From: Actinomadura physcomitrii
Lineage (GTDB): Bacteria; Actinomycetota; Actinomycetes; Streptosporangiales; Streptosporangiaceae
Reading direction: 5' to 3'
NCBI RefSeq assembly: GCF_008923205.2
Contig: NZ_WBMS02000015.1
Span: 77,891 to 141,890, forward strand
Length of the DNA: 64,000 nucleotides
Within the stretch, counting starts at the first letter, position 1, and each line of letters starts with the position of its first letter. A program made the position numbers and the translations under genes. Shown in pieces: positions 43,820 to 51,191 of this stretch. The notes below the pieces were generated by a model. The model had not been told where the DNA came from. It did not search any database and saw only the letters and a program-made list of their open reading frames with translations.

Positions 43820-44101
43820 ATGAAAGAAGAAGAACGGGTCGTAAGGGTGGCGGGGACGCATTCCGGACTTTCGGTACCCACTTATGGCGGCGGTCCGCCC
43901 CTTCTGTTGGCTGCGTCGATGCAGCGCGCTGCCGAAGGGCTGCGCGAACGATTCCCCTGGGTGCAGTGCTGGTGGGGACCGTATACGCGGCGTTGGTGGG
44001 CGTACGTGCCGGGCGTCGGGCTCGGGAGGCTGGTCGAGGCAGGCGGCCCGGAGCAACTGGCTGAGGAGATCCTGCGGGCGATGGGCCGGCCATGGCGCTG
44101 A
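43820..44101 (+). CDS. Small hypothetical protein (93 aa), first gene of radical-SAM operon
   Basis: ATG with GAGGAG upstream. Trp/Pro-rich centre (ERFPWVQCWWGPYTRRWWAY) and a helical end (GPEQLAEEILRAMG). It overlaps the next gene by 10 bases and heads a five-gene plus-strand operon divergent from the XRE regulator. No family recognised. Confidence 0.65.
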   Translation: MKEEERVVRVAGTHSGLSVPTYGGGPPLLLAASMQRAAEGLRERFPWVQCWWGPYTRRWWAYVPGVGLGRLVEAGGPEQLAEEILRAMGRPWR

Positions 44102-44436
44102 AGCCCGGTGGCTGCGTGCCGTTCGAGGTCTGTGCGGCGCTGGTCGAGGAAGCGATCCGCGAAGCGCTGACGGGACGGTTCTTCAAGGGCACGGTCGAGG
44201 AGGCGTTGGCCGTGGCCCGCGCCAGGTCGAACGGCTTCGCGCCGACCTGGCCGAGGCCGAGAACGAAACACCGAGTCCTCACTCCTGCCCGAGCGCCGGT
44301 GCCGACCGCCTTCCTGGTGATCAGCGGAAGGGCGGGTGATGTCTGGACGGCCTGGCTGGGCGGGTGCGGCGGCGTATCGAAGGCGCCGGGCTCGGAGATG
44401 TTCGACACCTCGAACGGGCGGGAGGCCCCAGAGTGA
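44092..44436 (+). CDS. Hypothetical protein (114 aa) preceding radical-SAM gene
   Basis: ATG inside the previous gene; its stop overlaps the radical-SAM GTG start (GTGA). The N-terminal helix is LVEEAIREALTGRFFKGTVE. The tail is Gly/Ser/Cys-rich (WLGGCGGVSKAPGSEMF). Placement just before a radical-SAM/SPASM enzyme allows a substrate role (RiPP-like or protein substrate), but length and sequence do not prove it. Confidence 0.6.
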   Translation: MALKPGGCVPFEVCAALVEEAIREALTGRFFKGTVEEALAVARARSNGFAPTWPRPRTKHRVLTPARAPVPTAFLVISGRAGDVWTAWLGGCGGVSKAPGSEMFDTSNGREAPE

Positions 44437-45534
44437 GACGGTCCTTGATTCTCGACACGCATGCCAGCTCCTGCTACTTCCGGACGTCGGTGGGAGAGGG
44501 GGAGCGTAAGGCGCTGGTGCAGATCACCGAGCGGTGCAACCTGCACTGCGCGCACTGCTTCGTGTCCTCGACGGCCGTGGGCGGTGACATCTCGCTGGCC
44601 GACTTCACCGGCAAGGTACTGCCCCGGCTGCGGGCCGCGCGGGTCGAGCGCATCACGCTGACCGGTGGAGAGCCGTTCGTCCATCCCGAGTTGCTGCCGA
44701 TCTGCCGCGCCGTCATCGATGCGGGGCTGCCGGTGGGCGTCTGCACCAACGCCACCCGCGTCACTGATGAGCAGATCGCGGAACTGGTCGCGCTCGGCGA
44801 TGTGCACATCAACGTCAGCCTCGACGGGTTCCGGCCCACCTCGCACGGCAAGTTCCGCGGCAACGTCGCCTCGTTCGAGGTGACGGTGGAGACCACACGG
44901 AGGCTTGCGGCCGCCGGCCTGCTGCAAGGGCTGCTGTCGACGCCGAACGTGCTGACCGACCCGGAAGAATTCGCGGACCTGTGCGCGTTCGCGGTGGATC
45001 GGCGCCGAGTACGTCCTGATGAACCCGCTGTCGTCGTTCGGGCGCGGCGTCAAGTCGCAGGGGCGGATGGCCGCCCCCGAGGAGACGATGCGTGCCATCG
45101 ATGCGGCGACCAGGCGGTTCGACGGGCGGGGTGTGGAGCTGGTCCACATCCGCTTCCCCAACCAGGACAAGCCCCTGGCGGGCTGCGACGCCGGGAAGCT
45201 GATCTACGTCTTCGCCGACGGTGCCACGGCGGTGTGTCCCTACCTGGTGTTCGCCGCCCGGACTCCGCAGTCCAAGTACGCCGACACCGAGTTCCTCGTC
45301 GGGAACATCTTGGCGGGCGACGTCACCGAGGCGCTGGACGGTTATGACTTGGCGGGGCGCCTCGCGATGGGCGGCAATTCCACCTGCCGGTCGTGCTCGT
45401 TGAACGGTACGTGCGGGAAGGGCTGTCCGGCTGCGGTGGTCTCGCGCGGGGAGCGGATCGGCGCGGTGGACGTCGAGCAGTGCCCGCAGGTCGACGGCAA
45501 GCCGCTGCTGCAGATCGGGCGGCGTGCGAGGTGA
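44433..45534 (+). pseudogene. Radical SAM/SPASM-type enzyme, frameshifted
   Basis: GTG 44433 with GGGAGG upstream. The first frame has the radical-SAM cluster ITERCNLHCAHCF and TLTGGEPFVHPELL. Near 45000 it loses homology; the next frame carries on at once (AEYVLMNPLSSFGRGVKSQG) to a C-terminal cysteine-rich SPASM-like part (CRSCSLNGTCGKGCPA) and TGA at 45534. One extra base or two missing bases near GTGGATCGG would explain it. The full protein would be ~366 aa. It may be a real mutation or a sequence error. Family members modify peptides or proteins via an auxiliary iron-sulfur cluster. Confidence 0.75.
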
Positions 45535-46163
45535 CCGGGATCTTCGTGGCGATCGAGGGACCCAACGGGGTCGGGAAGTCGACGAGCGCGCGCCTGCTGG
45601 CCACCCGCCTCGCCGTGCAAGGACACTCGGTCCACCTGACCACCGAGCCGAGCCGCACCCACCTGGGAGCCCTGGTCCGGCAGAGCGAGGCGGAACTATC
45701 GGGCCGGGCACTCGCGCTCGCTGTCGCAGCCGACCGGGCTGCCCACGTGGCCGGCGAGATCGAACCCGCTCTGGCCGCCGGGAAGGTCGTCATCAGCGAC
45801 CGCTACCTGCCCTCCTCACTGGTCCTACAACGGCTCGACGGCCTACCTCTGGCAGAGATCTGGCGCTACAACGCCTTTGCGCCGCGCCCGTTCCTGACCC
45901 TCTACCTGGAAGAGGATCCCGCGGTCATCGCGACCCGCTTGAAGGAGCGCCAGGTTCTCAGCAGGCTTGAGCGGGCCGGCTCGCCGAGGCGTGAGCTGGA
46001 GCTGTACCGCAAGGCGTACGCGTTCCTGGGACGGCGACGCTGGCGGCAGGCGCGCATCGACTGCCGTGGCCTGGCACCCGATGACGTCGTGAAGGCCATG
46101 CTCGGCCGCATCGAACTGTTGAACCTCTGGGAAAGGAACCCTCTGTCGTGCTCTCCGTCCTGA
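45531..46163 (+). CDS. Thymidylate-kinase-like P-loop protein
   Basis: 210 aa, GTGA overlap with the radical-SAM gene. P-loop EGPNGVGKST, the TEPSRTHLGALVR segment, AADRAAHVAGEIEPAL and ISDRYLPSSLVLQR match dTMP kinases. Housekeeping tmk genes are not found in such operons, so this is probably a specialised (deoxy)nucleotide or nucleoside kinase. Part of a related gene survives as a 38-bp fragment at 6967-7004. Its 3' end overlaps the next gene. Confidence 0.78.
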   Translation: MTGIFVAIEGPNGVGKSTSARLLATRLAVQGHSVHLTTEPSRTHLGALVRQSEAELSGRALALAVAADRAAHVAGEIEPALAAGKVVISDRYLPSSLVLQRLDGLPLAEIWRYNAFAPRPFLTLYLEEDPAVIATRLKERQVLSRLERAGSPRRELELYRKAYAFLGRRRWRQARIDCRGLAPDDVVKAMLGRIELLNLWERNPLSCSPS

Positions 46164-46942
46164 CCGTCAATCTTGGCGCGGCCGCCCGTCCGCGTGCCGA
46201 AGCCATGCTGGAGTGGCTGGCCGCGCGTCCCGAGCAGGTGCTGCTGCTCACCGAGACCAGCGCGGGACCCGGCACGGCCTACCTGCTGGAGCGCTTCCGC
46301 GAGGCCGGGCACACCGTCATCAAGACTCCGGATGACGGCGAACGGGGTGCGGCCATCGTCAGCTGCGTCAAGGTCCTGGAGGAGTCGTCAGCGAAGCTCA
46401 GCGGTGTGACGGTGCCCGGACGGGTCGCCGCCTGCCTGCTCGACTGCGAGCCGCGTGTCTTCGCCGTCGCCGTCTACGTGCCCAGCCGCGACCGCAGCGA
46501 GAGCAAGACCACCCGCAAGCAGCAGTTCATCACCTCCTTCCAGACGGCCCTGGCCTGCCTGCCGCAGGAGTTGGCGACGAACACTCTCGTCGGGGGTGAC
46601 TACAACGTCATCAGCCGCGACCACGAGCCCCGCCACCGCGGCTTCCTGCCGTTCGAGTACGGCCTACTGGAGACCCTGGAGGCGAGGGGTTACGTCGACA
46701 CCTATGCAAGCCTGCACCCCGGCGAACAGGCGCACTCGTGGATCGGCCGGACCGGCGACGGCTACCGCTACGACTACTTCCACGCCGGACCGGCCCTCGC
46801 CAACCGGGTCACCGACTGCCGCTACCTCCACGAGACCCGCGACAGCAAGCTCACCGACCACGCGGCGCTCACGCTGACCCTGGACGTCGTCCCCAACCTG
46901 TTGCCCACCACCGACCCGGCCACCAGCGGCGCGCTGTTCTGA
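46148..46942 (+). CDS. Endonuclease/exonuclease/phosphatase-fold protein
   Basis: 264 aa, GTG start inside the kinase gene. It keeps EEP-fold landmarks: VLTVNLGAAA, LLTETS (metal Glu), VGGDYNVISRDHEP (Asp/Asn pair), SWIGRTGDGYRYDYFHAG and the final LTDHAALTL with catalytic Asp-His. It may hydrolyse nucleic acid, a nucleotide or another phosphoester. Membership in an operon with a kinase-like and a radical-SAM enzyme suggests a nucleotide-linked pathway. Convergent with the CYTH gene. Confidence 0.75.
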   Translation: MLSVLTVNLGAAARPRAEAMLEWLAARPEQVLLLTETSAGPGTAYLLERFREAGHTVIKTPDDGERGAAIVSCVKVLEESSAKLSGVTVPGRVAACLLDCEPRVFAVAVYVPSRDRSESKTTRKQQFITSFQTALACLPQELATNTLVGGDYNVISRDHEPRHRGFLPFEYGLLETLEARGYVDTYASLHPGEQAHSWIGRTGDGYRYDYFHAGPALANRVTDCRYLHETRDSKLTDHAALTLTLDVVPNLLPTTDPATSGALF

Positions 46943-46947
46943 CCAGT

Positions 46948-47499
46948 TCAGGTGCTGTGTTGCTGGGCGAGGCGGACGAGCGAGTCATAGGTGTCGGTCA
47001 CCCGCTCCAGCTTGACGCCCAGGCCGGTCGCCCATGCGTCCAGTTGCGCCTGGACGGCCAGGCCCGGCTCGTCGGCGGCTGTCACCGTCTCGATCTCCAG
47101 GAACGGTCCCACATCCTCGACCTCGTCCAGACACAACGACCACCGCCCCGCCCGGCCGGTCCGGCGCGCCTTGACGATTTGAACCGTCGGACGGAACCCC
47201 ATCTGCAGCAACGCCTCGTGCATCTGCTCGGCGTCGTTCACGACCGTCTCGGCCTCCAGGCAGGCCATCTCGTTGTCCTGCGGGGTCTTCACGGTGAACA
47301 GGTGCGTGCCCTGCACGGTCCGCAGGCGGCCGAACGGGACACCGGTCTTGGGCTTGCCGTAGTCCCACCACACCGGGGCGTACGCCTGATCCTCCTGGAG
47401 AACCGGCGCGGACAACGAGACTCCGTGATCAGCCAAGGCGCGTAGCAGTGCGTCCTGCTCGATCACGCGGTACTTGACCTCGATCTCCTGAGCTTCCAT
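46948..47499 (-). CDS. CYTH-domain protein (class IV adenylate cyclase-like)
   Basis: 183 aa from ATG 47499. The N-terminal EIEVKYRV is the ExExK signature of the CYTH triphosphate-tunnel fold, with later FTVKTP, LCLDEVEDVGPFLEIET as strand motifs. Members include CyaB adenylate cyclases, thiamine triphosphatases and tripolyphosphatases; the activity here is not determined. A longer start at 47607 runs through sequence without domain support. Confidence 0.78.
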   Translation of the reverse strand: MEAQEIEVKYRVIEQDALLRALADHGVSLSAPVLQEDQAYAPVWWDYGKPKTGVPFGRLRTVQGTHLFTVKTPQDNEMACLEAETVVNDAEQMHEALLQMGFRPTVQIVKARRTGRAGRWSLCLDEVEDVGPFLEIETVTAADEPGLAVQAQLDAWATGLGVKLERVTDTYDSLVRLAQQHST

Positions 47500-47744
47500 G
47501 GTCCCCCGATCGTGACGAGTGTGTTCGACGGAGCTTAATGGTGTCGGAGTGCTCGCGGCGCGCTTTTTTGGCGAGGCGGGTCGAGAAGGCGAGGAATTTC
47601 GCGGCACCGATTGTGTGCAGTTCGTGAAGGAAGAATCGGGACTTGACCTCGTCGGCCGAGTCGAGCGTCAATTTCTGTCCGGCCGTCCGTGTCACACAGG
47701 CCGGTCATCGGCGACGGACGGCGAACAAAGGAGGAACAACCAAC

Positions 47745-48239
47745 ATGGAAAATGCGAAACTGGTCGGTTCGACGGCCAACGAATGGCTGTGGGCAACGGA
47801 GAAGATGCGGTGGCGCCGGGTGTACCCGGGCCGTGTCGACCAGGTGCGGGCGGCACGCGCGTTCGCTGAGACCCTGTTCGAGGGCATGCCTTGCGTGGAC
47901 GTCGTCGCGCTGGCCGTCGGCGAGCTCGCCGCGAACGCGGTGAGGCACACTCGCTCGGGTGAGGGAGGCGACGGATGGTTCGGTCTCGAGGTCGTCTGCG
48001 ACAACCCGGTCTACATCGCCGTCACCGACATGGGAGGCCACGGCATCCCGACCGTTCTGCCTGAGGGGTACGGCGGCTCCTACAGCGAGAGCGGCCGGGG
48101 CCTGCGAATCCTGTACGAACTGGCGCTGATGTTCGGCATGCACGGCAGTAGCACGCTCGGGCACACGGTCTGGGTCGACCTCGACCTCAACCGCAAGCTG
48201 GAGGTCGACGCGCAGGCGCCGGTCCAGCTGGTGTCATAA
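47745..48239 (+). CDS. Anti-sigma-factor-like HATPase_c protein
   Basis: 164 aa, ATG preceded by AAAGGAGGAA. GHKL/HATPase_c motifs are visible: N box LAVGELAANAVRHT, G1-like VTDMGGHG, and G2-like SGRGLRILYELA. Proteins of this size in actinomycetes are serine-kinase anti-sigma factors of the RsbW/SpoIIAB type. It may act in partner switching, but no sigma gene is adjacent. Terminators follow immediately. Confidence 0.78.
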   Translation: MENAKLVGSTANEWLWATEKMRWRRVYPGRVDQVRAARAFAETLFEGMPCVDVVALAVGELAANAVRHTRSGEGGDGWFGLEVVCDNPVYIAVTDMGGHGIPTVLPEGYGGSYSESGRGLRILYELALMFGMHGSSTLGHTVWVDLDLNRKLEVDAQAPVQLVS

Positions 48240-48241
48240 GA

Positions 48242-48272
48242 GGGTCCAGCCTGTTCCTACCAGGCTGGACCC
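48242..48272 (+). terminator. Terminator after HATPase gene
   Basis: A perfect 12-bp stem (GGGTCCAGCCTG, 48242-48253, with 48261-48272) and 7-base loop, three bases after the stop codon. Confidence 0.65.
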
Positions 48273-48300
48273 CGCGACAAGGATAGCCAGCCCGCGTGAG

Positions 48301-48342
48301 GCGGCTCCGTCTCTGCCCGGTATCGGGCAGAGACGGAGCCGC
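48301..48342 (-). terminator. Very stable hairpin after candidate peptide gene
   Basis: A perfect 19-bp stem (48301-48319 with 48324-48342) and a GTAT loop. On the minus strand it lies 5 bases past the stop of the 27-aa peptide gene, which is where a terminator for that gene would be. Confidence 0.6.
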
Positions 48343-48346
48343 TGTC

Positions 48347-48430
48347 CTATCCGGCGGAGAGCCGCCGAGTGGAGAGGTTTGCTGAGCCCTTCTCCTGGAC
48401 CTCCATCTGCCCCTTCTCCTGGACCTTCAT
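48347..48430 (-). CDS. Candidate 27-aa peptide gene with internal repeat
   Basis: ATG 48430 to TAG 48347. The product starts MKVQEKGQMEVQEKGS, an internal repeat of M(K/E)VQEKG, and ends ANLSTRRLSAG. The stable hairpin at 48301-48342 follows at once. There is no clear ribosome site, so expression is doubtful. If real it could be a signalling peptide or a RiPP precursor. The repeat could equally be a non-coding duplication of about 20 bases. Confidence 0.3.
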   Translation of the reverse strand: MKVQEKGQMEVQEKGSANLSTRRLSAG

Positions 48431-49026
48431 GTTATGAAGAGAAGCCCCGAGCTTGCGTGTAGTCGCAGGTGGGGCGGCTTCTGTGCAGGGTGAAGCGCAC
48501 CCGACTCGTCCCTACAGACGACCAGTAGTAGTAGTTGCGCGCGTGTGGTGGTGGGTGGCTGTCGTTCAAGACCTACCTCCAGGCCCGTCTACCTTGCATG
48601 CCAGAGTCTCCACGTGCCGGCCAGGCGAAGGCTGTGCCCCCGGCGCCGCGCGAGGGGCACGGCGCGCGGGCGCACGGCGAGGCCGCCGCCGCTGATGCCG
48701 CGCGGGTCGAGTCCGGCCCTGAACAGATTCGGCCGAGCGCCTGCCCGTTGAGGTGCCTGTGTCGCCGAAGACGACTCCTATTTGAGTGTCCGGATGGCGC
48801 CGCTAAAGGGCGCTAGTCAAGTCGTACGTTGCGTCTGGTCGGTAAATGTTTCGGTGGGTGGGAATGTTAGGGAAGCCTCTCCAGCCGTTTTGGTGACGTA
48901 GTTTATGTGCCCGTCGACTTGAGGATGGTGCCGTATCGAGTGACGGTGGTGTTGGCAACGGAAAAACGCACCGCCGGAACCCGGCCGCGAAAATGCCGCC
49001 GGGTGTCACCGAAAAGGAGTCATGAA
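48431..49026. other. Intergenic region before the integrative-element genes
   Basis: About 600 bases. A plus-strand frame from ATG 48598 (72 aa, Ala/Arg/Pro-rich) is open but lacks family or ribosome-site support. I see no strong promoter or repeat. Confidence 0.35.
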
Positions 49027-49989
49027 ATGGCAGCGGACATCACCACCGCCAACACCATCGCGACCGACGCCCAGGTTGCCGCTACGGCCCCCGCCACCGC
49101 CCCGGCCGACCCGACTACCCCCGCCGTCCCGGCGGGCGTCAGCGGGGACGGTGCGGCCGTGTTCGGCGCGGTGGCCGCAACGCCCGATGCGACCATCCCC
49201 GCCCTGGCCACCGCGACCGGTCTCACGCGGGCGGTGGTGAAGAACGCCCTCACCGAGTTGGTGGCGGCCGGGCACGTCACGCGGACGCCCGGCGCGAAGG
49301 GCGCCAACACCGACACCTGGGCGCCGGTTCCCGCCGCTCCGTCGGACGGCACGTCGGACGGCACCGACGGTGAGGCCCCGGCAGGTGTGTCGGCCGACGC
49401 GATCGCGGCGGCGGTGAAGATCATGCAGGACGAGGCCGACCGGCGGGCGGCCGCTGAGGCCGACCTGCAGAAGGCGATCGCCGACGAGGAGGCCCGGCGG
49501 GCGCAGGCGGTGGCCGAACTGGCACGGCGTCAGACGGCCGAGGCGACCCGGCGGGCGCTGTCGGACCTGATCGCGGCGGCCACGACCGCCTATGCGGCGG
49601 TGGCCGCTGAGGACGACGCCGCCATGACCGCCGGGCTGGACCGGGTGTACGCGGCGACCGCTGAGGTTCGCCGCGCCACCAAGGCCACCGTCCGCAGCAC
49701 GGGGACGACCGCCGGTAGCGGCAACGGCAACCGGAATGGTGGGCACCGGGCCGCGCCGCGCCCCCTGCGCCCCGAGGTGATCGCCCACCTGGCCGCCCAC
49801 CCGGACACCGACTTCACGCCCGGTGAGATCGGGCGAGTCCTGGAGCGGTCGTCCGGCGCGGTCGCCAACGCCCTGGCCACCATGGCCGAGCGGGGCGAGG
49901 CGGTCATGACGTCGGAGAAGCCGGTCCGCTACCGGGCGGCCGCCCCGGTGACCGATGACGGAGGCCAGTCCGGTGCCGTGACCGCCTGA
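49027..49989 (+). CDS. Winged-helix (MarR-like) protein of an integrative element
   Basis: 320 aa; ATG 49027 follows AAAAGGAG. After an Ala/Thr/Pro-rich leader, residues ~45-95 form a winged helix (VFGAVAATPDATIPALATAT, LVAAGHVTRTPGAKG). A coiled-coil region spans ~130-205. A second helix-turn-helix lies near 250-305 (FTPGEIGRVLERSSGAVANA). It is probably a DNA-binding protein of the conjugative/replication module that follows on the other strand. Confidence 0.7.
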   Translation: MAADITTANTIATDAQVAATAPATAPADPTTPAVPAGVSGDGAAVFGAVAATPDATIPALATATGLTRAVVKNALTELVAAGHVTRTPGAKGANTDTWAPVPAAPSDGTSDGTDGEAPAGVSADAIAAAVKIMQDEADRRAAAEADLQKAIADEEARRAQAVAELARRQTAEATRRALSDLIAAATTAYAAVAAEDDAAMTAGLDRVYAATAEVRRATKATVRSTGTTAGSGNGNRNGGHRAAPRPLRPEVIAHLAAHPDTDFTPGEIGRVLERSSGAVANALATMAERGEAVMTSEKPVRYRAAAPVTDDGGQSGAVTA

Positions 49990-50028
49990 TACGGCCGCCG
50001 GGCCGTTGGGTCCGGCGACCGGGTAGGC

Positions 50029-50070
50029 GACGGTGGCGTTCCCCCGGTGTCAGGGGCGAACGCCACCGTC
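50029..50070. terminator. Terminator between convergent genes
   Basis: GACGGTGGCGTT (50029-50040) pairs perfectly with 50059-50070, followed by TTCT. It separates the HTH gene from the minus-strand conjugation operon. Confidence 0.6.
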
Positions 50071-50225
50071 TTCTCGTGCCTACGGGCGTCCCGGCCACAC
50101 CGCACTCGTGGCCACCGACCCGGCGCGCGCGCCGCTGTGGCGGCCGTAGCCGTGCCGGACGGTAGCGAGACGGCTCAGGGGACCGGGCGGCCGTGGCGCG
50201 GCGCGTAGGGGTGGCGGTGGCCGCC

Positions 50226-50261
50226 CCCACGTGCGGGCCCACGTGCGGGCCCACGTGCGGG
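50226..50261. repeat. Three tandem 12-bp iterons
   Basis: CCCACGTGCGGG three times in a row without spacer, each containing the palindrome CACGTG. It lies 25 bases past the end of the replication-relaxation gene. Confidence 0.6.
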
Positions 50262-50285
50262 CCCCTATGGGCGGGGCGGTGGCGG

Positions 50286-51191
50286 TCACATGGTGAACTC
50301 CCATGCGTTGGCGAGGGCCGTGAGCCGTTGGCGGGGGCCGGTGATTCCGGCGGGTAGCCAGACGGCCCCGGCGGGGCCTTCGCGTGAGGTGGTGGGTGTT
50401 TGGACGGCGGTGGCGACCGGGACCCTGGGGACGCCGAGGAGCTTGCGGAGATTCGCCTCGCGAGCGGCGCTGGGCAGCCAGAACAGGACGGGTGTGGTTG
50501 ATCCGGTCTCACGGGCGAGCGCGGTGTAGCCGTTGAGTTTGGCGGCGACGCGGGCGAGGCGTTCGGTGCCGGTGTCGTGTTCGAGGAAGAAGGCGACCTC
50601 GGCCGACGAGCCCTGGCTCTGGTCTTGGTTTCGGGGCTCGCTCCATTGGCCGAAGGCGTCCGGGCGGGCATGGTCGCCCCATTTGGAGACGCATCGGCGT
50701 TCCGGCCACCACTGGACCAGGCGGGCGCCGTCGTCGCGGTTGCGGGCGTAGGCGCGCAGGCGGACGAAGAAGTCGTTCACGCCGACTTGGTGGCCGAGTC
50801 GGGGTGAGACTGCGATGCCCATGGCGGTCTCGTGCCGGTAGCCGAGTTCGCGGAGGCCGACGCCCTGTTCCACGGCCAGGACGTGGGCGCCTGCGGGGCC
50901 GAGCACCCAGTGTTTAGCGGCCGTCCCGTTCGGCGTCCACGGCCGGAACGACGACAGCGCGTGCAACTCGTGGAGTTGGCGAAGGCGCTGGTGGGTGCGT
51001 ACGGACGTGCGGAAGAACAGGGCGGTGATCTGGTCGCTGGTCAGGACGCGATGTTCCCAGACCAGGGTGAGCAGCGCGCGGTCTCGCGCGGTGAGGCGGT
51101 GCGCGAGGTCGGCGATCAGGGCGGCGGTCACGCGGGGCGGGCGGGCTTGGCGTTCGCGTAGCCGGTGGGCGGGCCTTGTCGGCTTGGTCAC
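50286..51191 (-). CDS. Replication-relaxation family protein
   Basis: 301 aa, GTGA overlap with the TraG-like gene upstream. N-terminal winged helix (LTARDRALLTLVWEHRVLTSDQITALFF, here quoted in part), then TAAKHWVLGPAGAHVLA and HQVGVNDFFVRLRAYAR, the conserved blocks of the actinobacterial replication-relaxation family, which are linked to plasmid/ICE mobilisation. The C-terminus has FFLEHDTGTERLARVAAKL, a nuclease-like segment. Probably a relaxase-type or initiation protein of the element. Confidence 0.78.
   Translation of the reverse strand: MTKPTRPAHRLRERQARPPRVTAALIADLAHRLTARDRALLTLVWEHRVLTSDQITALFFRTSVRTHQRLRQLHELHALSSFRPWTPNGTAAKHWVLGPAGAHVLAVEQGVGLRELGYRHETAMGIAVSPRLGHQVGVNDFFVRLRAYARNRDDGARLVQWWPERRCVSKWGDHARPDAFGQWSEPRNQDQSQGSSAEVAFFLEHDTGTERLARVAAKLNGYTALARETGSTTPVLFWLPSAAREANLRKLLGVPRVPVATAVQTPTTSREGPAGAVWLPAGITGPRQRLTALANAWEFTM

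Noticed and set aside
43629-43881. N-terminal extension of the XRE-TPR regulator to 43881
   Set aside because: The added residues overlap the divergent gene's start and are Ser/Arg-rich without domain support.
47429-47695. Minus-strand frame of 88 codons overlapping the CYTH start
   Set aside because: Residues look partly plausible, but GC at third positions is lower than in neighbours, it overlaps a good gene and lacks a ribosome site.
48598-48816. 72-aa plus-strand frame before the HTH gene
   Set aside because: Ala/Arg/Pro-rich, no ribosome site and no family signal.
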